Shown one piece after another: positions 10,347 through 19,451 of a stretch of DNA of 64,000 nt. The stretch lies in the NCBI RefSeq assembly GCF_030704205.1, contig NZ_CP131913.1:124001-188000 (forward strand). Reading direction: 5' to 3'. The translations under genes and the position numbers were made by a program. How positions within the stretch are numbered: the first letter of the stretch is position 1; each line of letters starts with the position of its first letter. Below the pieces are notes generated by a model, which did no database searches, had not been told where the DNA came from, and saw only the letters and a program-made list of their open reading frames with translations. Source of the DNA: Halomonas alkalicola (GTDB lineage: Bacteria > Pseudomonadota > Gammaproteobacteria > Pseudomonadales > Halomonadaceae).

Positions 10347-11910
10347 GGCAAAGCTTGGGCCACGGAAAACGGATGACGAAGTCGGCTACGCCTGGTTAGC
10401 GTTGACCTATGGCGTGGAGGCTGTCCAGCCCTTTGCGGTCCAGAGTCGTATCGGCCGTGCTCGCCATACGCTGGAGCACGAAGGGCGCCGCAGCGAAACT
10501 TACCTGGAGAGCATGCGGCCGCCAGCGACGCTTTCCGGCCACCTCACCTTTGCCCTCAAGCATGAAGGCGTGCATCTCGAGTTCCTGGCACGACTGTTTC
10601 AGAAGCTGCCCCCCGAGAGCCTGTCCGAATGGGTTAGTAGCGAACCTACCGGGCAGTACGCCCGCCGGGCAGGCTTCCTATATGAATGGTTGACGGGGGC
10701 GCGGCTGGATATCGCCGAGACCGGGGGGAATTACCGGGATGCCCTGAGCCCCATCGACTATGTAACGGCCAGGCATCCGAAGCGTAACCGGCGGTGGCGT
10801 ATCAACGACAATCTCCCAGGCTCACGGGACTACTGCCCCATGGTCCGGCGCACTCCGAGCATTGAGCGGTCGCGTGACTATGATATTCGTCACCAGCTGG
10901 AAAGCATGGAAGGAGAGTTCGGCGCAGACATCCTCCGCCGCAGTGCCGTCTGGTTGACCATCAAGGAGAGTAGGGCGAGCTTCATCATCGAACATGAAGG
11001 CGACCACCAGGGGCGTATACAGCGTTTCGCCTCCGCTATGGAGGCTTATTGCGGGCAGTGGGAAGACCCACTGGCACCCGAAGCATTGAGCGAACTCCAA
11101 GGCGCCATTCTCGGCCTTGCCACCATCCGCCCAGGAGTGCGCCGATCTCCCGTCTTTGTGGGCAGTCGCTCCGTTGCCCAAGGGGCTGTCGTACACTATG
11201 TATGCCCTCCTTGGGAATGGGTACCCAGCCTGCTGAACGGACTGAATGTCTTTCTCGAGTCGACAGCTCGGGAAGACGCCATCATCAGGGCGGCGGTGGC
11301 CAGCTTTGGCTTTGTCTTCATACACCCGCTGGCAGATGGCAACGGGCGAATCTCACGTTTCCTGATCAACGATATACTGAGACGCGACGGCGCCGTGCCC
11401 GAGCCCTTCATTCTGCCTGTCTCAGCGGCAATCACTTCGTCGTCTATGCGCCGCATCGAATATGACCGAGTGCTGGAGCGCTATTCACGCCCTCTGATGC
11501 GACACTACTCTGACGCTGTCAGCTTCCTCAGCAGGCCCTTGCCTTACCCCGACGGGATTGAATCCGACTTTTCTTTTTCGGCCTATGAGGCGGCAGGACC
11601 TGCCTGGCGGTATCCCGACCTGACCGATCAGGTCGAATACCTTGAAGAGATCGTGCGCTACACCCTGGAACATGAGATGCATCAGCAGGCGGCCATTCAG
11701 AGGGCCTGGTACGTGACGCGCGAGGCGGTCAAGGAGTGGGTAGAGGGACCAGACGAGCATATGGACCGGATTATTCGAGCCATTCGACAGCACGGTGTTG
11801 TTAGCGGAAAGCTGCGCCGCGACTTTCCGGTCCTGAATAATGACACTCTGGCTCAGCGACTGGAGGGCATCGTGGCCGATGGCTTTGCCGGCCTCGACCA
11901 GAGCGAGTAG
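10345..11910 (+). CDS. Fic-domain protein (probable AMP transferase)
   Basis: 521 aa. The catalytic Fic motif is complete, HPLADGNGRISR with His327. About 115 residues earlier SRASFIIEH places Ser212 and Glu216 as the autoinhibitory S/TxxxE helix of class II Fic proteins, so activity is probably switched on by displacing that glutamate. The N-terminal ~200 residues are a separate conserved extension of unknown role, and the C-terminal ~100 residues are helical and may bind DNA or partner protein. Such enzymes usually attach AMP to hydroxyl side chains of a target protein. The TTG start follows GAGAG and no ATG is available upstream. GC content is lower than neighbours, consistent with acquisition. 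The target is unknown. Confidence 0.88.
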   Translation: MAKLGPRKTDDEVGYAWLALTYGVEAVQPFAVQSRIGRARHTLEHEGRRSETYLESMRPPATLSGHLTFALKHEGVHLEFLARLFQKLPPESLSEWVSSEPTGQYARRAGFLYEWLTGARLDIAETGGNYRDALSPIDYVTARHPKRNRRWRINDNLPGSRDYCPMVRRTPSIERSRDYDIRHQLESMEGEFGADILRRSAVWLTIKESRASFIIEHEGDHQGRIQRFASAMEAYCGQWEDPLAPEALSELQGAILGLATIRPGVRRSPVFVGSRSVAQGAVVHYVCPPWEWVPSLLNGLNVFLESTAREDAIIRAAVASFGFVFIHPLADGNGRISRFLINDILRRDGAVPEPFILPVSAAITSSSMRRIEYDRVLERYSRPLMRHYSDAVSFLSRPLPYPDGIESDFSFSAYEAAGPAWRYPDLTDQVEYLEEIVRYTLEHEMHQQAAIQRAWYVTREAVKEWVEGPDEHMDRIIRAIRQHGVVSGKLRRDFPVLNNDTLAQRLEGIVADGFAGLDQSE

Positions 11911-11948
11911 CTCCAACCGTCTGGTCGGACGTGTTGCGGGAGAAGGTG

Positions 11949-12296
11949 TTAACGGTGACGGCCAACGTCGTGCCGCGGGCGGAAGTTCTCGTCCAGCTCA
12001 GGGTCCTCGCGGCACAGTCGTTCGCTGGGCCCGCCCGGCACCGGGTCGATGCCGCCCTCGCAGCCGGGGTGGCAGCGCACGATACGCCGCGCCGCCATGA
12101 CGCCCCCCCTGAGGGGGCCGTGCACCTGAATCGCCTCTACCGTGTAGTGGGAGCAGCTCGGCCAGTAGCGACAGCGAGGCCCCAGCAGCGGGCTCAGGGT
12201 GACCTGGTAGACCCTCACCAGAGCGATCATCAGCCAGGCCATGCCCCGGCGCAGGGCGCGCAGCAGGCGGACCAGCCAGGCGGCGAGGCAGGGCAT
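11949..12296 (-). CDS. yidD: Membrane protein insertion efficiency factor YidD
   Basis: 115 aa. The family core is intact: LIRVYQ-like [15 protein letters not shown], then [19 protein letters not shown] and [14 protein letters not shown] with the three conserved cysteines. YidD is a small inner-membrane-associated protein that helps YidC-dependent insertion. Normally it lies between rnpA and yidC; here it starts 2 bases after the hisI stop, an unusual location. The C-terminal tail (~30 residues) is longer and charged. It converges with fic, leaving 38 bases with no strong terminator. Confidence 0.92.
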   Translation of the reverse strand: MPCLAAWLVRLLRALRRGMAWLMIALVRVYQVTLSPLLGPRCRYWPSCSHYTVEAIQVHGPLRGGVMAARRIVRCHPGCEGGIDPVPGGPSERLCREDPELDENFRPRHDVGRHR

Positions 12297-12298
12297 CG

Positions 12299-12745
12299 CT
12301 ATCCCTTGCCGCTGCCGTAGAGGGTGTCGGGATCGATCAGCGGTTCCGCGGTGATGCGCGCCTCGTCGTTCTCCAGGGCCACATAGAAGCAGCTGCGCCG
12401 ACCGGTGTGGCAGGCCGGACCGGTCTGCTCCACCTGCAGCAGCAGGGTGTCGCCGTCGCAGTCCAGGGCAGCGCTCTTCAGGTGCTGCTGCTGACCGGAA
12501 CTCTCTCCCTTGCGCCACAGTTTCCCCCGCGAGCGGGACCAGTAGCAGACCCGGCCGGTGTGCAGGGTCTCCTCCAGCGCCTCGCGATTCATCCAGGCCA
12601 TCATCAGCACCTCGCCGGAGTCATGCTGCTGGGCGATGGCGGGAATCAGGCCGCTCTCATTGAAGCCCACGGCATCGAGGATCTCGGTCAGAGGGTGGCG
12701 GCTGTCGCGGGGGGCCCGTTCGAGGGCCTTGAAGGGTTCGCTCAT
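12299..12745 (-). CDS. hisI: Phosphoribosyl-AMP cyclohydrolase
   Basis: 148 aa (ATG at 12745, [12 protein letters not shown]). The catalytic and metal motifs are canonical: [29 protein letters not shown] and TGRRSCF, including the three zinc cysteines and the magnesium aspartates. It opens the adenine ring of phosphoribosyl-AMP in histidine synthesis. There is no fused hisE domain and no hisE or tat genes nearby; instead it lies 44 bases downstream of zur. Duplicated hisI genes controlled by Zur are known from zinc-limitation responses in other bacteria, so this may be the zinc-responsive copy; that depends on a second hisI elsewhere. Confidence 0.93.
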   Translation of the reverse strand: MSEPFKALERAPRDSRHPLTEILDAVGFNESGLIPAIAQQHDSGEVLMMAWMNREALEETLHTGRVCYWSRSRGKLWRKGESSGQQQHLKSAALDCDGDTLLLQVEQTGPACHTGRRSCFYVALENDEARITAEPLIDPDTLYGSGKG

Positions 12746-12789
12746 GGTCGGTCCGGCAGGCAGTGGTGGAAAGGGGCAGGGTGGCCGGC

Positions 12790-13233
12790 TCAGGGCGCGG
12801 TATGGCACGCCTCGCAGTGGCCGAGCAGTTCGATGGTCTGGCGCTCCACGCGGAAGCCCAGGTCACGGGCCCGCTGCGAGAGCTGGGCATTGACGTCATC
12901 AAGGTGCAGCTCCTCGACCCGCCCGCAGAGCCGACAGATCAGCAGCTGGAAGCCATGGGTATGCTCCGGGCAGGGGCAGGCCACATAGGCGTTGAGCGAT
13001 TCGATGCGGTGCACCAGGCCCTGGTCGATCAGGAATTCCAGGGCGCGGTAGACGGTGGGCGGGCGGGCGGCGGCATGCTCCTCGGCCAGGCGGTCGAGCA
13101 GATCATAGGCCTTGAGGCCGCCGGAGGCCTCGGCGATCATCTCCAGCACCCGTCGCCGGATCGGGGTGAAGCGCACGCCGCGCTGCTGGCACTGCTGGGC
13201 GGCCTGGTCGAGCAGGGCGCGGGAGTCTGACAT
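12790..13233 (-). CDS. zur: Zinc uptake regulator Zur (Fur family)
   Basis: 147 aa. A winged-helix DNA-binding half (FTPIRRRVLEMIAEASGGL, PPTVYRALEFLIDQGLVHRI) is followed by a metal-sensing half with CPCPEHTHGFQLLICRLCGR and a C-terminal HCEACH. The extra cysteines and the CxxC structural zinc site, together with the short N-terminus, favour Zur over Fur. As a zinc-bound repressor it normally controls znuABC and zinc-sparing paralogues. None of the znu genes is in the window. The ATG at 13233 begins the recognisable domain; the longer frame has no support. Confidence 0.9.
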   Translation of the reverse strand: MSDSRALLDQAAQQCQQRGVRFTPIRRRVLEMIAEASGGLKAYDLLDRLAEEHAAARPPTVYRALEFLIDQGLVHRIESLNAYVACPCPEHTHGFQLLICRLCGRVEELHLDDVNAQLSQRARDLGFRVERQTIELLGHCEACHTAP

Positions 13234-13300
13234 GACGACCGTCGTGTGGCGAAATGGAAGGCCTATTCTACGCGCCGCACCGCGGCCCGGCCAGCCGCTG

Positions 13301-14290
13301 TCAGACGGCCTCGGCCGTCGTCTCGGCGGTGGGCTCGAGTTCGCTGCGTCTGGCGAAGTGGCGTTGGGCGAAGGCCACACGCGCCTCGGGGGAGGCGCCC
13401 GGGGCCTGGCGCTCGATCAGGTCGAGCCGGCGGCGCAGCCCCTCGCCGTTGGCCATCTGGATGGCGAGCCCCGGGCGGGCGTTGAGCTCCAGCAGCATGG
13501 GCCCCTGGTCGCGGTCCAGCACCATATCGGTGCCGAGGTAGCCAAGCCCGGTCATTTCATAGCAGCCGGCGGCCAGCAGCAGCAGGGTGCGCCAGTCGGG
13601 GATATGCAGGCTGGCCAGTTCGTGGCCGGTATCCGGGTGGTCGACTCGGATGCGATCGAACTGCACGCCGCGGATGGCGGTGCCGGTGGCGATGTCCAGC
13701 CCCACCCCCACGGCCCCCTGATGGAGGTTGGCCTTGCCATCCGAGGCCGCGGTGGAGAGCCTCATCATCGCCATCACCGGGTAGCCCAGGAAGACGATGA
13801 CGCGGATATCGGGCACCCCCTCGTAGGTGTACTCTGAGAGCCGCTCGTCGAAGTTGATCAGCGCCTCGACCACCGCCACGTCGGGCGAGCCGCCCAGGGA
13901 GTAGAGCCCCGAGAGGATATTGGAGGTGTGGCGCTCGATGTCCTCCAGGGTGAGCCGGGCGCCACTCGGCTTGACGAAGGCGCCGCCGTCGACGTGGTCA
14001 ATCACCAGGATCCCCTTGCCACCGCTGCCCTTGGCCGGCTTGATCACGAAGCCGTTGTGGCCGCGCAGCATCTCATCGAGGTGCTTGACCCCGAACTGGG
14101 TCGTCACCGTGCCGATCAGCGCCGGCGTGGTGATGCCGTACTTCTGGGCCAGCAGCTTGGTCTTGAGCTTGTCGTCCACCAGCGGGTAGAGGCGCCGGGC
14201 GTTGTAGCGGCCGATGTAGCGGATGTTGCGCCGATTCATGCCGACGATGCCCTTCAGGCGCAGCTTTTCCGGGGTGGTCCAGTTCAACAT
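13301..14290 (-). CDS. RimK-like ATP-grasp (alpha-L-glutamate ligase-like) protein
   Basis: 329 aa, ATG at 14290. ATP-grasp features are visible: FVIKPAKGSGGKGILVI (ATP-binding lysine and glycine loop), PDIRVIVFLGYPVMAMMR and, at the C-terminal side, DMVLDRDQGPMLLELNARPG with the metal-binding Glu and Asn. The closest family is the alpha-L-glutamate ligase-like group related to RimK, which forms amide bonds by adding amino acids to peptides or proteins. Its start is 5 bases from the stop of the transglutaminase-like gene, so the two are translationally close; with the upstream protease they form a conserved trio. The substrate is unknown. Confidence 0.88.
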   Translation of the reverse strand: MLNWTTPEKLRLKGIVGMNRRNIRYIGRYNARRLYPLVDDKLKTKLLAQKYGITTPALIGTVTTQFGVKHLDEMLRGHNGFVIKPAKGSGGKGILVIDHVDGGAFVKPSGARLTLEDIERHTSNILSGLYSLGGSPDVAVVEALINFDERLSEYTYEGVPDIRVIVFLGYPVMAMMRLSTAASDGKANLHQGAVGVGLDIATGTAIRGVQFDRIRVDHPDTGHELASLHIPDWRTLLLLAAGCYEMTGLGYLGTDMVLDRDQGPMLLELNARPGLAIQMANGEGLRRRLDLIERQAPGASPEARVAFAQRHFARRSELEPTAETTAEAV

Positions 14291-14295
14291 GGCGC

Positions 14296-15801
14296 TCAAT
14301 CCTCGGTCACGGGCTTGAAGCGGCGCAGCTCGAGCAGCCGGTAGCCGGTGTAGTTGCCGAGCAGCAGGATCAGCGCCATCAGGATCAGCTGCACCCCCAG
14401 GAAATTGAAGGTGATGTGGCGCACCCAGGGGTTGTTCATGGCCAGGTAGGCGAGGACCGCGGTGAGCAGGCTGCCGCCGCCCTGGATCAGCACCTCCTTG
14501 GGTCCTTCCTCCTCCCAGAGGATCGACATGCGCTCGATGGTCCAGGAGAGGATGATCATCGGGAAGAAGGTGATGGTCAGACCCGCGTTGAGGCCGAAGC
14601 GGTAGGAGAGCACCGAGAAGAGCGAGATGATCGCGATCACCGTGATGATCACCGCCGAGACCCTCGCCACCAGCAGCAGGTTGAGGTAGGAGAGGTAGTT
14701 GCGGATCACCAGGCCCACCGCCACCACCAGCAGGAAGCCCACCAGGCCGGTGATCAGGGTGGTCTGGATGAAGGCCAGCGCGATCAGCACCGGCATGAAG
14801 GTGCCGGAGGTCTTGATGCCCACCAGGATCCGCAGCAGCACCACCACCAGGGCGCCGATGGGGATCAGCAGGATGGTCTGGAACAGCGCCTGCTCCTCCA
14901 GCGGCAGGCTGTGGATGGAGAAGTTGAGCAGGGTGTCCTCGGCCATCTGGCTGCGCACCGCGGCCGCCGCCGGCTGGTTGCGGTTGAGCATCGAGAAGGT
15001 GACCCGGGAGTTGGTGCCGCCCTGGACCTCCAGCACCGCCTGACCCGAGGACTCCCACAGCAGCAGGTTGTCCGGGCGGCCCTGTTCGCCGGTGACGGGA
15101 TTGAACAGGGTCCAGCGGTCGCCGTCGAACACCTGGACCCACTGGCTGAGGGACTGGCGGCGACGGCCATCCTCCAGCAGCAGGCCGCTGACCTCCCGGG
15201 CCGGCACGCCGGCCTGGTTGAGCAGGCGCACCAGCAGCGGGCCGCGCTCGAACTGGGGCAGCAGCAGGCGCGAGTTCTCGCCCTGGCGCTCGTCGCCGAA
15301 GTCGCGGATCAGCTCCCGGGCGAAGGTGAAGGCATCGGCGCTGCGGTTCCAGGCGCGTTCGATCACCTGGGTCGCCGCGGTGTCGTAGGGGCGCTCCCAG
15401 ACGATGTCGCGGCGCAGCTCAGGCGGCTCGACCTCCGGGGAGCTGGCGTTCGGGGTCGCCAGCATCTGGGTGGTGTAGTAGAGCTGCTGGCTGCCGGAGG
15501 CCTCGCGAATCGACCACTGGGCGCGACGCCCGCCGTTCTCCTCCAGGAAGGCCAGGCCGTAGCCGGGCGAGGCGGTGTGCTCGGTGAGCAGCCGATACGC
15601 CTGTTGATGGGACGGCAGCGCCATGTTGACCAGCACCGGCCCTCCCTGGGCGGTGAAGTTGACCAGCGCCTCGACCTCCCAGACCTCGCGCTGTTCGCCG
15701 GGGGTCCAGGGGACTTCGAGGGTAATGTGACGGTGCACGCTGAGGCCGATGCCGGTCAGCAGCAGCAGGCCGACCAGCAGATAGAAGGGGAGTCGTGACA
15801 T
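14296..15801 (-). CDS. Inactive transglutaminase-like protein with seven-helix membrane domain
   Basis: 501 aa. After an N-terminal membrane anchor (about residues 5-22), a periplasmic part extends to ~300 and includes a transglutaminase-like fold (ARELIRDFGDERQGENSRLL, LLNQAGVPAREVSGLLLEDG) in which no catalytic Cys-His-Asp triad is apparent. From ~310 to 490 come about seven hydrophobic helices. This matches the UUP1/7TM transglutaminase-associated family. It probably senses or presents a periplasmic peptide to the membrane and links the lipoprotein protease to the cytoplasmic ATP-grasp ligase. The 48-base gap upstream and 5-base gap downstream indicate one operon. Confidence 0.87.
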   Translation of the reverse strand: MSRLPFYLLVGLLLLTGIGLSVHRHITLEVPWTPGEQREVWEVEALVNFTAQGGPVLVNMALPSHQQAYRLLTEHTASPGYGLAFLEENGGRRAQWSIREASGSQQLYYTTQMLATPNASSPEVEPPELRRDIVWERPYDTAATQVIERAWNRSADAFTFARELIRDFGDERQGENSRLLLPQFERGPLLVRLLNQAGVPAREVSGLLLEDGRRRQSLSQWVQVFDGDRWTLFNPVTGEQGRPDNLLLWESSGQAVLEVQGGTNSRVTFSMLNRNQPAAAAVRSQMAEDTLLNFSIHSLPLEEQALFQTILLIPIGALVVVLLRILVGIKTSGTFMPVLIALAFIQTTLITGLVGFLLVVAVGLVIRNYLSYLNLLLVARVSAVIITVIAIISLFSVLSYRFGLNAGLTITFFPMIILSWTIERMSILWEEEGPKEVLIQGGGSLLTAVLAYLAMNNPWVRHITFNFLGVQLILMALILLLGNYTGYRLLELRRFKPVTED

Positions 15802-15849
15802 GGGGCTTCCTTGGCGAGATCAGTACGAGACGGGGCCGGGCAGGGCGCC

Positions 15850-16686
15850 TCAGCGCTCCTCGTCTTCCCGATCGTTCTCGTCGGCTTCGGCCTCGTCGGC
15901 CGGGCGGCCGCCGGGGAACTGGGGGCGCTCGTGCAGGTAGGTCTCCGCGACATCGATCATCGCGATGTCCATCAGGAATCGCCGGCCGAGCAGCACCGGG
16001 TAGTTGAGGTGAGTACGGTCGTTGAGGGTGAACTCCACGGACTCGCGGATCGGCCCCAGGGTCATCATCAGGCTGACCACCGGCCGAGTTCCCTCGCCGA
16101 AGGCCTGCACGATCCGCACCCGGCGCTCCACCGGCGCCTCGATCCACTCGTCGCGCACGCCGTCGACCACCACGTCATCGTCGGTGAGCCCCAGCTTGAA
16201 GCGCACCCAGTTGGCGCCGTCGCGCTCGAACCGGGTGATCTCGCTGGCCGAGAGCGACGAGGTGTTGGCGCCGGAATCGACGCGCGCCTTCAGGTAGGTG
16301 CCCACATCGGGCAGGCCGATCCACTCGCTGCGACCGACCACGGTCTTGCCGCCCATGGCAGGCTCGACGGTGGCGCACTCCTGGGGAATCAGGGTCGGCT
16401 CGCCATCGGTGCGCTCCAGGCGCTCGATATCGGCGCGCAGGTGGCGCACCAGGCTGCCGACCTCGCGCACGTCGTCCACCAGGGTGTCCTGGCGGCGGGC
16501 CTGTTCACCGAGCTGCGCCTGCTGCAGCTCGCACTGGGTGGCGAGGTTGGCCTCGAGCCGGTCGATGCGCAGCGCGAACTCTTCCGGGCCCAGCACGGGG
16601 TCAGGTTCCGGCTGATGGGTCAGGGCGCAGCCGGAGAGCAACAGGCCGAGGGAGAGGGCTCCGGTGAACAGCAGGGGTCGGGACAT
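15850..16686 (-). CDS. Lipoprotein with retropepsin-like protease domain (ATP-dependent zinc protease family)
   Basis: 278 aa from ATG 16686. It opens with a lipoprotein signal, RPLLFTGALSLGLLLSGC, so the mature protein is lipid-anchored, facing the periplasm. Residues ~30-85 form a short coiled coil. The C-terminal domain has KTVVGRSEWIGLP and RVDSGANTSSLSA, where DSGAN is the aspartyl (retropepsin-like) active-site signature, plus LNYPVLLGRRFLMD. Databases call the family putative ATP-dependent zinc protease, although the visible motif is that of an aspartic protease. First gene of the trio with the transglutaminase-like and ATP-grasp proteins. The C-terminus is very acidic (DEAEADENDREDEER). 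Confidence 0.87.
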   Translation of the reverse strand: MSRPLLFTGALSLGLLLSGCALTHQPEPDPVLGPEEFALRIDRLEANLATQCELQQAQLGEQARRQDTLVDDVREVGSLVRHLRADIERLERTDGEPTLIPQECATVEPAMGGKTVVGRSEWIGLPDVGTYLKARVDSGANTSSLSASEITRFERDGANWVRFKLGLTDDDVVVDGVRDEWIEAPVERRVRIVQAFGEGTRPVVSLMMTLGPIRESVEFTLNDRTHLNYPVLLGRRFLMDIAMIDVAETYLHERPQFPGGRPADEAEADENDREDEER

Positions 16687-16976
16687 GGGACAGGAATGTT
16701 CCTTGTAGCGGTCGCGTGATGATAAGGAGTCGCCGGTCGGCTTGTCCAACCGGGGAGGGCCAGAGGGCGTGAAGATTCAAGCAAAAAGGGTGAAAAAGTG
16801 TCACCGAGGGCGGGATGGCTCCGCTGGCATCTACCTTATTTAACATAATATACATTATGCGCACTTCAAGGTGCCGTGAGCGAGGTAGCCGTCTCAACCG
16901 GTGTTTCCGCTGGCCGCCGGACCTTTCCGGGGCTAGGATGACAATATCTCTACCAATGTTATACGAGTAAATATCA
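16687..16976. other. Divergent regulatory region (290 bases)
   Basis: Non-coding gap between the protease gene and the DUF3833 gene. A perfect AT-rich dyad CATAAT-ATAC-ATTATG lies at 16844-16859. A promoter-like pair toward the lipoprotein gene is ATGACA (16938-16943), 16 bases, TATACG (16960-16965). No ORF with coding character was found. The dyad could be an operator shared by both divergent units. Confidence 0.4.
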
Positions 16977-17564
16977 ATGTATCGAAAAATCCGCTCTCAT
17001 TCGCTGGCACTGCTCCTGCTGGCCCTGCCTCTTCTGCTGGCCGGCTGCAGCAGCGTGGATATCGAGCGCTATGCGGGCACGACGCCGGAGCTCGATATCG
17101 GCGAGTATTTCGAGGGACGCACCCGGGCCTGGGGCATGGTCCAGGACTATCGCGGCGAAGTGCAGCGGCGCTTCGTGGTCGACATCGACGGCGAGCATGA
17201 CGGTACCACCCTGGTGCTCGACGAGCACTTCGTCTATGACGACGGCGAGACCGACCGCCGGGTCTGGACCTTCGAGCGCCAGGGTGACGGTCGCTGGGTC
17301 GGCAGCGCCAACGACGTCGAAGGCCCCGTGGAGGCACGCCAGGCGGGCCACGCCTTCACCATGACCTACCGGCTGCCGGTGGAGGTCTCGGGCCGCGAGA
17401 TCACCTTCACCATGGAGGACTGGATGTTCCTGCAGCCCGACGGGCGCCTGCTCAACCGCACCGACATGAAGAAGTTCGGCGTCACCCTGGCGCGCATCAC
17501 CATCGTCTTCGAGCGCCTCGACGATGCCTCGGGTAGCCTTGACGCAGACGCCCCCGACACCTGA
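16977..17564 (+). CDS. DUF3833 family lipoprotein
   Basis: 195 aa. N-terminal signal ending LLLALPLLLAGC gives a lipidated Cys at about residue 24. The rest is a compact beta-rich domain (YFEGRTRAWGMVQDYRGEV, RRFVVDIDGEH, REITFTMEDWMFLQPDGRLL) typical of the DUF3833 family, whose function is not known. The charged C-terminal tail overlaps the terminator hairpin. It converges on ectC and has its own AT-rich upstream region. Confidence 0.85.
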   Translation: MYRKIRSHSLALLLLALPLLLAGCSSVDIERYAGTTPELDIGEYFEGRTRAWGMVQDYRGEVQRRFVVDIDGEHDGTTLVLDEHFVYDDGETDRRVWTFERQGDGRWVGSANDVEGPVEARQAGHAFTMTYRLPVEVSGREITFTMEDWMFLQPDGRLLNRTDMKKFGVTLARITIVFERLDDASGSLDADAPDT

Positions 17565-17579
17565 GGTGCCGGGGGCGTC
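17547..17579. terminator. Strong hairpin between the DUF3833 gene and ectC
   Basis: GACGCCCCCG pairs perfectly with CGGGGGCGTC, and after one mismatch CACC/GGTG continues the stem around a TGA loop; the loop holds the stop codon of the lipoprotein gene. T runs are lacking, but the symmetry and location between convergent genes fit a bidirectional terminator. Confidence 0.65.
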
Positions 17580-17608
17580 ATCATGCGACCGGGCGCGCAG
17601 GCCCCGGC

Positions 17609-18004
17609 TCAGCCTTCGTCGGCCGGCGCGTAGGAGCCATCCTCGCGATGGACCTCCTTGCCGGAGAGGCCCGGCGTGAACACGCAGGCCAGGTGCATGG
17701 TCTTGTGGGCACGCAGCAGGTGCTCGTCGTGCTGGTCGAGGATATAGATGTCGCCCGGCTTGATCGGCCAGATCTTGCCGTCGGCCAGGGTCTCCACCTC
17801 GCCTTCCCCTTCGATGCAGTAGACCGCCTCGAAGTGGTGCTTGTAGTGGATATGGGTCTCGGTACCCTCGTAGATCCGAGTGATATGGAAGGAGCAGTTG
17901 CCACCGTCGTCGGCCAGGCTCAGACGGGTGCTGTCCCAGTTGCCGTTCTCGGCCTTGACCAGGCGGTCGGTCTTGCGGCACTCCTCGAGATTGCGAACGA
18001 TCAT
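17609..18004 (-). CDS. ectC: L-ectoine synthase
   Basis: 131 aa, normal for EctC. A small cupin: [20 protein letters not shown] and [20 protein letters not shown] are the family's metal-binding beta-barrel motifs. It cyclises N-gamma-acetyl-2,4-diaminobutyrate to ectoine with loss of water, the last step of synthesis, in the cytoplasm. Third gene of ectABC, 90 bases after ectB with a hairpin between them. In some Halomonas ectC has an additional sigma54 promoter; I see no clear TGGCAC-N5-TTGC here. No ectD hydroxylase or ectR regulator lies in the window. Confidence 0.98.
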   Translation of the reverse strand: MIVRNLEECRKTDRLVKAENGNWDSTRLSLADDGGNCSFHITRIYEGTETHIHYKHHFEAVYCIEGEGEVETLADGKIWPIKPGDIYILDQHDEHLLRAHKTMHLACVFTPGLSGKEVHREDGSYAPADEG

Positions 18005-18033
18005 ATGATGTCTCCGTAATAGATCCTGTCCGA

Positions 18034-18053
18034 TCGGGCGCTCTTGCGCCCGA
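18034..18053 (-). other. Hairpin in the ectB-ectC gap
   Basis: Perfect 8-bp stem TCGGGCGC/GCGCCCGA with a 4-base loop, about 30 bases before ectC. There is no T run, so it looks more like an mRNA processing or stability element between operon genes than a full terminator. Confidence 0.45.
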
Positions 18054-18094
18054 CCGCCGGTGTCACCTGCGAGGCTCCCCCGCAGAGCAGCCTA

Positions 18095-19438
<1,344 letters not shown>

Positions 19439-19451
19439 TCACGATGGGGGA

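Noticed and set aside
11049..11465. Alternative plus-strand frame inside fic
   Set aside because: No domain similarity, and it overlaps the conserved Fic motif in the correct frame.
12746..13300. Zur box in front of hisI or zur
   Set aside because: Neither upstream gap contains the AT-rich palindrome expected; the gaps are GC-rich throughout.
14296..15142. Long extension of the ATP-grasp open frame through the transglutaminase-like gene
   Set aside because: The extension is an out-of-frame shadow of the upstream gene; the real start at 14290 has the family N-terminus.
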